Source of the DNA: CALAGB01 sp963713965
GTDB taxonomy: Bacteria; Chloroflexota; Chloroflexia; Thermomicrobiales; Thermomicrobiaceae
DNA: 64,000 nucleotides
Assembly: GCA_963713965.1 (NCBI GenBank)
Contig: OY970217.1
Coordinates: 3,286,001 to 3,350,000, forward strand
Direction: 5' to 3'
Positions 44,631-53,967 of this stretch are shown here, in pieces (position 1 is the first letter of the stretch; the number at the start of each line of letters is the position of its first letter). The translations under genes and the position numbers were made by a program. Under the pieces are notes generated by a model. The model worked only from the letters and a program-made list of their open reading frames with translations, was not told the DNA's origin and did not search any database.

Positions 44631-45011
44631 ATGTCAGTCGAAACCTACGAGTTTCGCGAATTCTTGCGAGGAGTGATCTCGCCGGTGGCGCTTTCGGTCA
44701 TCGACCGAATGACCGACCAAATCAGCGAGATCTACAGTCTGCCCGAGATCCTGGACGCTCAGCTGCCGCTGAACGAGCGTGAGGCGCATCGTGAACGCTT
44801 CACCGAGCGATTGACACGCATTGTCAGCATGCTTCCACCGGATGTCAGCCCAATGGCCAACGAGATCTTCACCGCCATTGAGTTCCTGATTTACGAGATC
44901 CATGGCGAGCCGGTGAAGGTTGGCATCGCGCTCGCACGGCTCGAGGAGTTGGGGGACGAAATTCGCGCCGATCCGCTCCTCCACGACCTCATCACCGGCC
45001 GCGCCAACTAG
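44631..45011 (+). CDS. Hypothetical protein, all-helical
   Basis: A 126-residue acidic, helical protein: YEFREFLRGVISPVALSVID, MTDQISEIYSLPEILDAQLP and PMANEIFTAIEFLIYEIHGE. No recognised domain. ATG 44631 is preceded by GGGGAGGG about 10 bases upstream. Converges with the RNase Z-like gene 16 bp away. The 286 bp upstream (44345-44630) contain no other gene I can see. Confidence 0.6.
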   Translation: MSVETYEFREFLRGVISPVALSVIDRMTDQISEIYSLPEILDAQLPLNEREAHRERFTERLTRIVSMLPPDVSPMANEIFTAIEFLIYEIHGEPVKVGIALARLEELGDEIRADPLLHDLITGRAN

Positions 45012-45027
45012 TTTTCACGGAGTTCCG

Positions 45028-45961
45028 TCAGATAGATTCGCCATCGCCCTCATCGTCGTCAAAGGCGAGCGTGATGGTTTCGTGCTGCCGGCCAATTTCG
45101 CTGTCCGAGAAGATCTCCTGAGCGAAATGCAGATATTGCTCCGGCTCCATCATCGATGGGCTGAAATGCGTCAGGATCAGGCGTCGCGCTCCAGCATCGC
45201 GCGCGATCGTGGCGGCCTGATCGAATACCATGTGGCCACGGCTGCGTGCCCGCTCCCGCAGATCGGGATCGCCATAGGTTCCTTCACACACAAGCAGATC
45301 GGCGCCGCGCACGAAATCTGGCATGGCGTTGGTGGGACGTGTGTCAGTGATGTATGCAACCTTCAACCCGCGCCGTGGTGGTCCAAGCACCCGATCTGGG
45401 TTGAGTTTCCTGCCCGCCACTTCAACGCTCTCGCCAGCCTGGAGCTTGCTCCAGAGCGTCACCGGGATGTCGAGCGCGCGCGCCTTTTCGGGCTCAAACC
45501 TCGGCGCTCGGGTTCTGTAAAAGGTGTAGCAAAGGCACGGTATGCGGTGGTCGGCATCAAGCGCATTGATCTCAAGCCCGCCGGGCAACGCATAGGATTC
45601 ACCGCCATTCAATTCAACAATTTGGACCGGAAACGGGAGCGCGGGTACGACGACGGTGAGCGCCTGGACGATCTCATAGGTCCCCTGTGGACCGAGGATC
45701 GCCAACGGCTCGGTTCGACCCGAGTGGGCGATCATGAACAGCACGCCGGCAATACCGCCGACGTGATCGGCGTGGAAATGGGTCAGGACAATCGCATTGA
45801 CCGGGTCGGAAACTCCAGTTCGAGTAGCGCCAGGAGATCTGGGTTCCTTCACCGCAATCGACCAGCACCACGTCTGACCCCGAACGCAGCAGCATTGCAG
45901 AGAGCCAGCGTTGAGGGAGCGGCATCATGCCCCCCAGCCCGAGCATGCAGATATCGATCAC
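45028..45961 (-). CDS. rnz: RNase Z-like MBL-fold hydrolase, one frameshift
   Basis: Metallo-beta-lactamase-fold enzyme related to tRNA 3'-processing RNase Z. The N-terminal part reads IDICMLGLGGMMPLPQRWLS and VLVDCGEGTQISWR; after a frame break near 45804 it continues NAIVLTHFHADHVGG (the zinc motif), then YITDTRPT, DLLVCEGTYGD and LILTHFSP, all RNase Z landmarks. Total length is 3n+1, so one extra base in CCCGG would explain it. Start GTG 45961 gives the usual short beginning. With the frame repaired the protein has 310 residues. The acidic DDDEGDGES tail is unusual. Confidence 0.85.
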
Positions 45962-46089
45962 GCTTCGCTCCACATCATTCTCGGGCCGGCCAGAAAGCAG
46001 GCCAAACAAACGAGGGGCCCGTCAAACGGACCCCTGAGTCTACGCTCTATTAGCCGATGACGGCGAGAAACCGTTGGATCTGCGCGCTG

Positions 46090-46788
46090 TTATCCGTCTC
46101 GCCGCATGGTGCCGGTCGCCTCGAACTCAGTGCGTCGATCACGAGTCTCACCGATGAGCTCGCTTGGAATCGGCTTGGCGCCGCCGACCGCATCCGCCAA
46201 CAAAATCATCTCGGCGGACTCTTCAAGGATAAAGATGGAATGAACGACCTTCTCGATGTTCTCATCGAAGGCAAGCAGCCCATGGTTCTCGAGGAGGACG
46301 GCCTTGGTTTTCGGGCCGACCACGTCCACAATGTTGGCCACGGAGCGGGCCGAACCGCGCGGACCGTATTTCGCAACTGGGATGGCCTCGGTGAAGTCGA
46401 AGCGCACGAGCGCCTCGTATGACAGCTCGATGGGCTTGCTCGCCAGGGCAAACGCCGTGACGTGCGGCGAATGCGTATGGATGACGCTGTTGAGATCGGG
46501 TCGCTTCTTGTAGACCGCGGCATGCATGTGGATGATCTCGTTCGATGCGGGACCGATCTGCCCATCAACCAGGTTGCCTTCGAGATCAAGCACCGCCAGA
46601 TCCTCCGGCGCAAGGTTGTCGAGTGTGCCGCCGCCCGTGAGGACGAAATGATTGCCGTCAGAGAGGCGCACGCTGATGTTGCCGTGCTGCGACCGAGAGA
46701 GGACGCCACCTTGGACCAGTCGCCTTCCGGCCTCGATGATTCGCTTCCCAGCTGTTTCGACTTCCGGAGCCATCTTGGTATCGAGCAT
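46090..46788 (-). CDS. Class II aldolase/adducin family protein
   Basis: A 232-residue zinc aldolase. The active-site pattern is GGVLSRSQHGNISVRLSDGN, GPASNEIIHMHAAVYKKRPD (acid Glu and zinc His), VIHTHSPHVTAFAL (second zinc pair) and LLENHGLLAF (third zinc His). The family includes L-fuculose-phosphate aldolase, ribulose-5-phosphate 4-epimerase and methylthioribulose-phosphate dehydratase, which cannot be separated by eye. ATG 46788 follows AAGGAGAA. A lone gene divergent from the second gamma-glutamyltransferase. Confidence 0.86.
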   Translation of the reverse strand: MLDTKMAPEVETAGKRIIEAGRRLVQGGVLSRSQHGNISVRLSDGNHFVLTGGGTLDNLAPEDLAVLDLEGNLVDGQIGPASNEIIHMHAAVYKKRPDLNSVIHTHSPHVTAFALASKPIELSYEALVRFDFTEAIPVAKYGPRGSARSVANIVDVVGPKTKAVLLENHGLLAFDENIEKVVHSIFILEESAEMILLADAVGGAKPIPSELIGETRDRRTEFEATGTMRRDG

Positions 46789-46977
46789 GATGGACTTCTC
46801 CTTTATTGCGATGATCGAACGTCATAAACTGGAGTATGTATACATATTAGCGCGGTTGATCTCGGCTGCAAGTCTCAAACAGTCTGCACTCCGCCTGTGC
46901 TGTGCCGCGAGATGCGGCTATAGTGTCGCGTACAGCGACAGGCAGACGAATGCGAAACGTAATAGGAGGGGGAATAC

Positions 46978-48576
46978 GTGCAGGGACGACCAACGACACT
47001 GGCGACCGAAGGAATGGTGGCGTCGCCCCATTATCTGGCCAGCATGGCTGGCGTTCAGGTGTTGAAGGAGGGCGGGAATGCCCTCGACGCAGCCATCGCC
47101 GCCAACGCCGTGCTGACGGTCGTCTATCCGCATATGTGCTCGGTCGGCGGCGACGCGTTCATGCAGATATGGGACCCGCGTCAGAAACGATTGTTCGGAT
47201 TGAACGGTGCCGGACGCTCGGCAGGCAAAGCGTCCGTCGAGGCATTGAACAGCCTCGGACATACGACGATGCCTGAGCGCGGCGCCCACTCGGTCACTGT
47301 TCCCGGCGCCGTACACGCCTGGCAGAGCGCTCATCAGCGTTTTGGTTCGAAATCGTTCGGATCGCTCTTCGAACACGCCATCCATTACGCTGAGCGCGGC
47401 TTTCCATTGTCCCCGACAGTTTGCAATTCAATCGCCAATGCCCGCCCGCTCCTCGAACGGCATCCAGCCGCACTGAATCAGTACATTCCCAACGGCGTAC
47501 TGCCAAACGCAGGAGATATCCTTCGGCTGCCCGTTCTGGCGAACTCGCTTCGACTGATTGGAGAGCAAGGCGCGGACGCTGTCTATGGCGGGTCGATCGG
47601 TCGAGCCATCGCCAAAACCATTCAGGCAGAGGGAGGATTGATCAGCGAGGAGGACATCGCCAACCACGAAACCCGGTGGGTTGAACCTCTCTCGACCTCG
47701 TATCGCGGCCACGACCTCGTCGAACTGCCACCTCCGACCCAGGGGGTCATCGCGCTCGAGCTCGCCAACCTGGCTGAAGGTTTTGACATCAAGGGCCTGG
47801 GACTCAACACCGCCGAGCAGATTCACGTATTGGTTGAAGCCAAGAAGTTGGCGTTCGTCGATCGAGATCGCTACGTCACCGACCCGGATGCGCTGGATGT
47901 ACCGGTGGACCATCTCATCTCAAAGGCATATGCGGACGAACAGCGTAAGCGGATCGACCTGCGGCGCGCGTTCAACGAGGAGCCTGATCCGGCGGGTCTT
48001 GGCGACACGATCTATCTGTGCGTTGTGGACCGCGACGGCATGTGTGTCTCGCTGATCGAGTCACTCTTCAACGGCTTCGGCAGTGGGCTGGTGGCGGAGG
48101 GGACGGGGATCGTGCTTCACAATCGCGGTGCGTCCTTCACACTCGATCCGGAAGCCGCTAATCGTCTGGCGCCCGGAAAGCAGCCCATGCATACGTTGAT
48201 TCCCGGCATGCTGATGCAGGATGGCTCGCCTGAGGTCGTGATCGGGACGATGGGAGGTCACGGCCAGGCGCAGATTCACCTGCAGCTCTTGTGCAATCTG
48301 GTCGATTTCGAGCTCGATCCGCAAGCGGCTATCGAGTCGCCACGCTGGGTCGCCGGTCGCGGGTTGCCCGATGATCCGGCGCACGTCCTGTATCTGGAAG
48401 AGCCGATTGGCGCCGACGTGCAGGTGCAACTGCGGTCGATGGGGCACGAAGCTCGCATGACGCAGCCGTTCTCATCTCTGATGGGGCACGCGCACATGAT
48501 TCGGATTGATCGCGAGCGTGGCGTCCTGATGGGTGGGTCCGACCCGCGTTCGGATGGTGCCGCATTGGGCTGGTGA
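46978..48576 (+). CDS. Gamma-glutamyltransferase family protein (copy 2)
   Basis: A 532-residue GGT-family enzyme. It shows QVLKEGGNALDAAIAANAVL, CSVGGDAFMQIWDP, the likely nucleophile Thr in GLGDTIYLCVVDRDGMCVSL, and VIGTMGGHGQAQIHLQLLCN. The second residue of the usual Thr-Thr pair is Ile here. No signal peptide, so a cytoplasmic role is likely. Compared with copy 1 (14521) it is clearly divergent and is not a recent duplicate. GTG 46978 behind GGAGGGGGAA. Substrate could be gamma-glutamyl compounds or cephalosporin-like acyl amides. Confidence 0.87.
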   Translation: MQGRPTTLATEGMVASPHYLASMAGVQVLKEGGNALDAAIAANAVLTVVYPHMCSVGGDAFMQIWDPRQKRLFGLNGAGRSAGKASVEALNSLGHTTMPERGAHSVTVPGAVHAWQSAHQRFGSKSFGSLFEHAIHYAERGFPLSPTVCNSIANARPLLERHPAALNQYIPNGVLPNAGDILRLPVLANSLRLIGEQGADAVYGGSIGRAIAKTIQAEGGLISEEDIANHETRWVEPLSTSYRGHDLVELPPPTQGVIALELANLAEGFDIKGLGLNTAEQIHVLVEAKKLAFVDRDRYVTDPDALDVPVDHLISKAYADEQRKRIDLRRAFNEEPDPAGLGDTIYLCVVDRDGMCVSLIESLFNGFGSGLVAEGTGIVLHNRGASFTLDPEAANRLAPGKQPMHTLIPGMLMQDGSPEVVIGTMGGHGQAQIHLQLLCNLVDFELDPQAAIESPRWVAGRGLPDDPAHVLYLEEPIGADVQVQLRSMGHEARMTQPFSSLMGHAHMIRIDRERGVLMGGSDPRSDGAALGW

Positions 48577-48613
48577 GCCGTCGACTACTGCCCCTGTCGA
48601 GCGCGTAGTGCGC

Positions 48614-49141
48614 TCAGACGCCCGTCCAGGGGAGGTGGCCGTTGTCATGTGGGCAGACGTGGCCTTCTGGACCGATCGGCGCACCACAACGCGGGCAAAG
48701 CGGGCGGCCGGCCGCAACGACCTCGGCGATCTTTTCGGCCAGCGCCTTGGCTGACTCGAGCGATGCCCGAGCCGAGAAGATCGCGTCGTCCGCATCCTCC
48801 TGCTCGACGTGGTGGGCGAAAATGGCCACGACTCGTCGATCCTCGTCGTAGCCAATCATGATCTTGCTGGTGACGTACTCGGGTGTCGTTGGGAGGAGTG
48901 GGTCGGGCGCGGCGGCGAGCGTCGACTCGACGCTGTCTTTGACGAGTCCTGATTCGGAAAGCTGCTCGAGGAGCTGTTCGATCGCCTGGCCCAGCGCGCT
49001 AAGCTGTTGTTTTTCCATCCAGAGCGATACGACGTCGGTCCCGATGCCGGCGATCAATCGAAAGCGGCGTTGCCCGGGTACTCCAATCGCTTCCGCATCA
49101 AGAACGGTTGCCAAATCATAGTCATGATGTTCGAATGCCAC
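48614..49141 (-). CDS. DUF3090 family protein with C-terminal zinc ribbon
   Basis: A 175-residue protein of the DUF3090 family, found mainly in actinobacteria and Chloroflexota. The family body runs from ATVLDAEAIGVPGQRRFRLI to RVVAIFAHHV; the tail LCPRCGAPIGPEGHVCPHDN has three cysteines and a histidine for one zinc. The start is GTG 49141. In actinobacteria the family often sits beside a histidine-phosphatase-like gene; none is seen here. Function unknown. Confidence 0.85.
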   Translation of the reverse strand: MAFEHHDYDLATVLDAEAIGVPGQRRFRLIAGIGTDVVSLWMEKQQLSALGQAIEQLLEQLSESGLVKDSVESTLAAAPDPLLPTTPEYVTSKIMIGYDEDRRVVAIFAHHVEQEDADDAIFSARASLESAKALAEKIAEVVAAGRPLCPRCGAPIGPEGHVCPHDNGHLPWTGV

Positions 49142-49343
49142 CGAGCTTTTGTCTCCTCACTCCGCCGTTTTCAACACTCGTTGGAGGATACTATACCCGA
49201 GAAGGCATACGCATTTTGACCACCTGCCTGAAGTGATGTTGGCGGGACCGCGGAACCGTTCGTTCGTCTAATCAGGGGATGTCTCACGGGGCAGTAGAGG
49301 CCCCCCCAATAAAAGTAATATCGCACGGAAAGGTGAATCGGAT

Positions 49344-50621
49344 TTGATTAGACGGATTTCGTTCTTCTTCGTCGCCCTCGTCTTGCTCGGGGCGCTCGCG
49401 GCATGTGGAGGTGGTTCGAGCAAGAACACCACGACGACCTCCACCGACAGCACGGCGGAGCCGACCGCAGCAGGCTCACCGGCAGTAACAAGACAGCAGA
49501 CTGCGACGAGTACTGAGGCGGCATCGCCGGCCGAAACCACAACGGCGAACTCTACCGCGTCTGCGGAAACGACCGCTACCGGCACCGCGTCATCGACCGC
49601 GAGCGGGAATTTTGGCTATGGCTTCAACGTCTATGCGCGCGGTGACGAAAACGGAGCCGACTTCAATTCCAAGACTATTGATGCGGTCAAAGGGGCCGAA
49701 TTCAACTGGGTGCGGATTCAGGTTCAGTGGAAGTCGCTCGAACCCGCTAAGAACCAGTACGATCCGCTGCCGCTGGACCGAGTCGTGCAGCAATACCAGG
49801 ATTCCGGCGTCAGCATTCTGGCGTCGGTTGTGAAGGCGCCGGACTGGGCGCTCGATCCGACCGGCAACCAGCTGCTGGCAAACTATTCCGACTGGGAAGG
49901 GTTCATGCACTTCCTGGCAGAGCGCTACAAGGGAAAGATCGCCGCGTACGAGATCTGGAATGAGGAGAACCTGGCCTCCGAGATGGGTGGCACGGTGCGG
50001 ATCGAGGATTACGCGCACCTCCTGCAAGGTGGTTACGCGGGCGCCAAGATGGCCGATTCGAATGCGGTCATCGTCTTCGGCGGGCTAACTCCGACCGGGG
50101 TGAACGACCCCAGCATCGCCATCGACGACCAGAAGTATCTGCAGCAGTTCTATCAGTATCAGAACGGTGCCTTCACCAAGTACTTCGACGTTCTCGGCAT
50201 GCACGTGAGCGCCACCAACAACCCACCGGACACCATGTATCCGGACAATCCGGGACCCGATGGCTGGTCCGACGATCCGAGCTTCTACTTCCGACGTGCG
50301 GAGCAGCTGCACCAGGTGCAGGTACAGAACGGCGATCATCGCCCGGTCTGGATCACCGAGTTCGGTTGGTCGACAAAGAATGAAGCCAAGGGGTATGAGT
50401 ACGGCGCGGACATCACTCCGCAAGATCAGGCGGATTACCTGGTTGGCGCGTTCGATTGGGCCAAGAAGAACTGGCCCTGGACCACGGCGATGTTCGTCTG
50501 GAACCTGAACTATGCAGTCGTCTCGGATCCGGCTGACGAGAAGTATCCGTGGGCAGTGGTCAACTCCGATTGGTCGCCGCGTCCGGCGTACACAGCGCTG
50601 AAGGACATGCCCAAGAGCTAA
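49344..50621 (+). CDS. Secreted lipoprotein glycoside hydrolase (clan GH-A, GH5/GH39-like)
   Basis: A 425-residue lipoprotein. Signal with lipobox LLGALAACG, then a Thr/Ser/Ala-rich spacer of about 70 residues, then a (beta/alpha)8 barrel from NFGYGFNVYARGDENGADFN. The acid/base glutamate lies in YEIWNEEN (Glu207/208) and the nucleophile in VWITEFGWSTK (Glu338), as in clan GH-A. Substrate specificity is not determinable; a plant or microbial polysaccharide is likely. Start is TTG 49344 behind GGAAAGGTG. A terminator follows directly. Confidence 0.82.
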   Translation: MIRRISFFFVALVLLGALAACGGGSSKNTTTTSTDSTAEPTAAGSPAVTRQQTATSTEAASPAETTTANSTASAETTATGTASSTASGNFGYGFNVYARGDENGADFNSKTIDAVKGAEFNWVRIQVQWKSLEPAKNQYDPLPLDRVVQQYQDSGVSILASVVKAPDWALDPTGNQLLANYSDWEGFMHFLAERYKGKIAAYEIWNEENLASEMGGTVRIEDYAHLLQGGYAGAKMADSNAVIVFGGLTPTGVNDPSIAIDDQKYLQQFYQYQNGAFTKYFDVLGMHVSATNNPPDTMYPDNPGPDGWSDDPSFYFRRAEQLHQVQVQNGDHRPVWITEFGWSTKNEAKGYEYGADITPQDQADYLVGAFDWAKKNWPWTTAMFVWNLNYAVVSDPADEKYPWAVVNSDWSPRPAYTALKDMPKS

Positions 50622-50636
50622 TTTGAGGCAGACCGT

Positions 50637-50668
50637 ATCGGGGCCGCGAGTTCACCTCGCGGCCCGAT
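50637..50668 (+). terminator. Terminator after the glycoside hydrolase gene
   Basis: ATCGGGGCCGCGAG (50637-50650) pairs with CTCGCGGCCCGAT (50656-50668) with one bulged G and loop TTCAC, followed by TTCTATC. The rest of the gap to 50949 shows no gene. Confidence 0.88.
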
Positions 50669-50949
50669 TTCTATCACAGTGTTCGGTGTCCAGGCGATGG
50701 CTACTGGTCATTGAAAGTGGATCGCCACAAGCGACATTGCCATGCGACTACGGGGGCCAAATTTGGGCTTCTCATTCTGATGGTTCTGCCCCTTCAGTGT
50801 GGGGGAGTCAGAGACGGTGAACGCCACCGAAGAATTTCACTGTACTGACAAAATGTAATCATGTGAAACCGAGAAAAATTCTTCACAGTGGTTCAGGATG
50901 ACAAGATGACGTTGATCAACTGTCGAGGAAACAGATCTCCCGCGGTAAC

Positions 50950-51978
50950 CTAAGCTTGATTCGTGGAGAAGAGGCGCGCGATCTCGTCGACGGCAAAGAC
51001 TGGTAGATCAGTTTCAAGGCCGTTGTGTCGCATCCGAACCGCCGACGCGTCTTCGACCAGCGTGCCGATCTGAGATGCGGCGATGCCGGCACGTTCGAGC
51101 GCGGCAAGCGCTTCGTCGGATCTCGAGGGCTCGACAGCGGCGAGCAGTGCGCCTGATGCGATCAATCCAAGAGGATCGATTCCGAGCAGATCGCAGATGG
51201 CAATCGTCTCCGGATAGACCGTGATCTGGTCGCGATCCACCACGACACCGGTCCCGGCCGCGATAGCGATCTCGCGAATGCCAGTTGCCAGGCCGCCCTC
51301 GGTCGGATCGTGCAGCGCATGCAGATCGCGTCCGATGCAGTTGCGCAGAATGGTGGCGGCTCGCACCACGCTGATGCCCGGCTCGTGCAGAAAGTTGCGG
51401 GCACGTGCAATCAGGTCTGCATCCAGGGACTCGAGCAGTCGCAGGCCCATCTCGCGGGCGATCAGGGACGTTCCCTCGATGGCGATGCCCCGCGCAAGCA
51501 GGAGTGCGTCGCCCGGCTTGGCCTCACGCGGATCAACGAGGTCGACTTCTGTCGCCTCACCCACCATCATCCCGGTTAGGATGACGCGGTCGAGCCCGGT
51601 CGTAATTTCCGTGTGACCGCCGACCAGTGAGATGTCGAGCGCCGCACAGGCATCCCGCAGCGTGCCGAAGACGTGCTCCACGAGATCCGGGGTGGTCGAC
51701 CCTTCTGGAAGCAGCGCGGTGACCAGCATCCAGCGGGGTGTGGCCCCCATGCAGGCGATGTCGTTGGCGTTGACGTTGGGTGCGTACCAGCCGATCTCGT
51801 CAGTGGCGAATGTGATCGGATCGGTCTTGAGTACCAGAACGGCATCGCCAAATCGCACCGCCGCGGCGTCCCGGCCGAGACCCGCGCCGATGACGATCGA
51901 CGGGTCGTCAGGGATGGTGGCGAGCAGACTCGCCAATAGTTCGGGTGGCAGCTTGCCAGCTGGGAGAATGCCGCTCAT
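50950..51978 (-). CDS. AIR-synthase-related protein (PurM/HypE/ThiL superfamily)
   Basis: A 342-residue protein of the PurM-like ATP-binding fold. It has IVIGAGLGRDAAAVRFGDAV, the metal/ATP motif NVNANDIACMGATPRWML, LVGGHTEITTG and HDPTEGGLATGIREIA. HypE has a C-terminal cysteine and ThiL a different spacing; neither feature is present, so this is likely one of the AIR-synthase-related proteins without assigned substrate. ATG 51978. It stands alone and is divergent from proS. SelD in this window (1972-3028) belongs to the same superfamily. Confidence 0.83.
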   Translation of the reverse strand: MSGILPAGKLPPELLASLLATIPDDPSIVIGAGLGRDAAAVRFGDAVLVLKTDPITFATDEIGWYAPNVNANDIACMGATPRWMLVTALLPEGSTTPDLVEHVFGTLRDACAALDISLVGGHTEITTGLDRVILTGMMVGEATEVDLVDPREAKPGDALLLARGIAIEGTSLIAREMGLRLLESLDADLIARARNFLHEPGISVVRAATILRNCIGRDLHALHDPTEGGLATGIREIAIAAGTGVVVDRDQITVYPETIAICDLLGIDPLGLIASGALLAAVEPSRSDEALAALERAGIAASQIGTLVEDASAVRMRHNGLETDLPVFAVDEIARLFSTNQA

Positions 51979-52130
51979 GAAATTCCTGGCCGGACGAGTC
52001 GTCCCGCCAGTCCGGAATCACTGCGGACTTGATTTTGAGTAGACGAAGTCATGCGTGTCCTCGTATGCCGCGTTCCATTGACTACCCATCATGCAAGTAT
52101 GGGTTCGCGCCGTGAGGTTTGCCCGGCGAC

Positions 52131-52139
52131 TGTTATACT
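52131..52139 (+). promoter_or_regulatory. Extended -10 promoter in front of proS
   Basis: TGTTATACT (TG at 52131-52132, TATACT at 52134-52139). It would start the message near 52146, leaving a 278-nt untranslated leader before proS. No -35 is recognisable. Confidence 0.55.
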
Positions 52140-52145
52140 CTGAAA

Positions 52146-52423
52146 CCATTCGCGTGCCGGGTTTCGACGATCCGGCGAAGCTCCACGCATTCTACACGCT
52201 CGACTTCTACGCGAAGCGCGGTGATGATTTGGGACTTCGCTCGGCCTCATTCGCCGAGGAGCATGACGTGAGATCTTGGTTCGACGGATTTGGTCGTGGC
52301 GGGTTGCCCGCACCTTCTGGTCAGCGTTCGGAGTAATCGGACCCGCGGGTGGGTTCCCTTTCCCGACGCTGACGTTGCCGTGTCCACGTTTTCACGGAAG
52401 TTGAACAGGCACAGGAGGAACGA
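52146..52423 (+). other. Long untranslated leader of proS with an inverted repeat
   Basis: The leader includes perfect 8-bp arms GTCAGCGT (52320-52327) and ACGCTGAC (52366-52373) enclosing a GC-rich loop region. Its length and location invite the idea of a T-box, but the T-box sequence is not matched (see rejected items). The region is probably not coding despite an open frame from 52091, since that frame begins upstream of the predicted transcript start. Confidence 0.4.
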
Positions 52424-53875
52424 GTGAACGCCGATCGCAAGTTCGTCGAGGAGCTCGGCGACATCGAGGATGATTTCGATCGCTGGTACGTCGAAGTGGT
52501 GCGCAAGGCCGAACTGGCTGACGAGGCACCGATTCGCGGCATGCGTGTGGTGATGCCGTATGGCTTCGGCATCTGGGAGAACATGCAGGCCCAGCTCGAC
52601 AGGCGCATCAAAGCCACGGGCGTGCAAAACGCCTACTTCCCGATGTTCATCCCGCAAAGCATGTTCGCGCGCGAAGCGGAGCATCTTGAAGGCTTCGCCC
52701 CGGAAGTGGCGATGGTCACGACCGCCGGGAACAAGGATTTGGAAGATCCGCTCATCGTGAGGCCGTCCTCTGAGTCGATTATCTGCCCGATGTTCGCCCG
52801 CTGGGTACAGTCCTATCGCGATCTGCCGATCCTGATCAACCAGTGGTGCAGTGTGGTGCGCTGGGAGAACCGGCCGCGTGCCTTTCTCCGGACGTCGGAG
52901 TTCCTCTGGCAAGAGGGACACACGGCTCATGCGACGTTGGAAGAGGCCCAGGAGCGGACGCTGCTGATGCTCGAGGTGTACCGCGACTTCGTCGAGACCG
53001 AGCTGGCGCTGCCGGTCATTCCGGGAGAGAAGTCAGAGTCGGAGAAGTTCGCCGGTGCCCTGCGGACCTACACTATCGAGTCGATGATGGGTGGCAAGAA
53101 ATGGGCGCTGCAGTCCGGGACATCGCACAATCTGGGCGACCACTTCGGCAAGGTCTTCAATATCGAATTCCTCAACTCCGACGGCCAGCGCGACTTTGCC
53201 TACAACACAAGCTGGGGCCTGAGCTTTCGCACGCTTGGCGCGATCATCATGGTGCACGGCGACGAGCGCGGCCTGAAGCTGCCGCCGCGCGTCGCGCCGA
53301 TCCAGGCCGTCATCGTGCCTATCTGGCGTAAGGACGCGGAGCGGGAAAGCGTTGAGAAAGCAGTCGACAGCGTGCGCGATTCGTTGCGAGACGTGGCGCG
53401 CATCTTCGTCGATCGTCGCGACGACAAGACGCCCGGCTGGAAGTACAACGAGTGGGAGATGAAGGGCGTACCGCTGCGGCTCGAGATCGGTCCGCGCGAC
53501 GTGGCCGCGGGACACGCCGTTGTCGTGCGACGCGATACGTACGAGAAGCAGACGGTGCCGTTGGATCAGCTCGCCAAGCGTATCCCGGAGCTGCTCGACG
53601 AGATCCAGGTCAATCTCTTCGCGGCCGCCAAAAAAATGCTCGACGAGAATACCGTGCGCGTCGATAGCTACGAAGTGCTCAAAGAGCGCGCCGCCGAGAA
53701 CGCTGGGTTCTCACGGGTCTGGTGGTGCGGAAGCGAGGCTTGCGAGGCACAGGTCAAGGTGGAAACCAAAGCGACCATTCGCTGCATCCCATTCGACCAG
53801 CCGGGTGGCACCGGCAAGTGCATTTTCTGTGGCGGCGAGTCCGACACCGAAGTCATCATGGCGCGTGCGTATTAG
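52424..53875 (+). CDS. proS: Prolyl-tRNA synthetase, short (archaeal/eukaryal-type) form
   Basis: Class II aminoacyl-tRNA synthetase charging tRNA-Pro. At 483 residues it is the compact form without the editing insertion of the long bacterial enzyme. Landmarks: VVMPYGFGIWENMQAQLDRR, IVRPSSESIICPMFARWVQS, WENRPRAFLRTSEFLWQEGH (motif 2) and AIIMVHGDERGLKLPPRVAP (motif 3). The anticodon-binding domain follows, and the C-terminal part has four cysteines (CGSEACE, CIFCGG) that probably bind zinc as in the Thermus enzyme. GTG 52424 behind GGAGGAA. A strong terminator follows. Confidence 0.96.
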   Translation: MNADRKFVEELGDIEDDFDRWYVEVVRKAELADEAPIRGMRVVMPYGFGIWENMQAQLDRRIKATGVQNAYFPMFIPQSMFAREAEHLEGFAPEVAMVTTAGNKDLEDPLIVRPSSESIICPMFARWVQSYRDLPILINQWCSVVRWENRPRAFLRTSEFLWQEGHTAHATLEEAQERTLLMLEVYRDFVETELALPVIPGEKSESEKFAGALRTYTIESMMGGKKWALQSGTSHNLGDHFGKVFNIEFLNSDGQRDFAYNTSWGLSFRTLGAIIMVHGDERGLKLPPRVAPIQAVIVPIWRKDAERESVEKAVDSVRDSLRDVARIFVDRRDDKTPGWKYNEWEMKGVPLRLEIGPRDVAAGHAVVVRRDTYEKQTVPLDQLAKRIPELLDEIQVNLFAAAKKMLDENTVRVDSYEVLKERAAENAGFSRVWWCGSEACEAQVKVETKATIRCIPFDQPGGTGKCIFCGGESDTEVIMARAY

Positions 53876-53916
53876 CGTCGCCGCCCCGCACACTAAAATC
53901 TGCCACAACGCAGAAC

Positions 53917-53938
53917 GGGAGCCTCACGCGAGGCTCCC
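53917..53938 (+). terminator. Terminator of proS
   Basis: GGGAGCCTC (53917-53925) and GAGGCTCCC (53930-53938) with loop ACGC, flanked by AGAAC/GTTCT that extends the stem, and a TTCTTTCC tail. Confidence 0.93.
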
Positions 53939-53967
53939 GCCTGTTCTTTCCAGATCGACCGGATCCG

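Noticed and set aside
52091..52336. An 81-codon plus-strand frame upstream of proS
   Set aside because: It begins before the predicted transcription start (about 52146), has no ribosome binding site, and its sequence matches nothing I know; a leader RNA is the better explanation.
52290..52375. T-box riboswitch in front of proS
   Set aside because: GGGTGG at 52348-52353 matches the start of the T-box core, but the following ACCGCG is missing and the base that would contact tRNA-Pro is wrong. Only the inverted repeat is supported.
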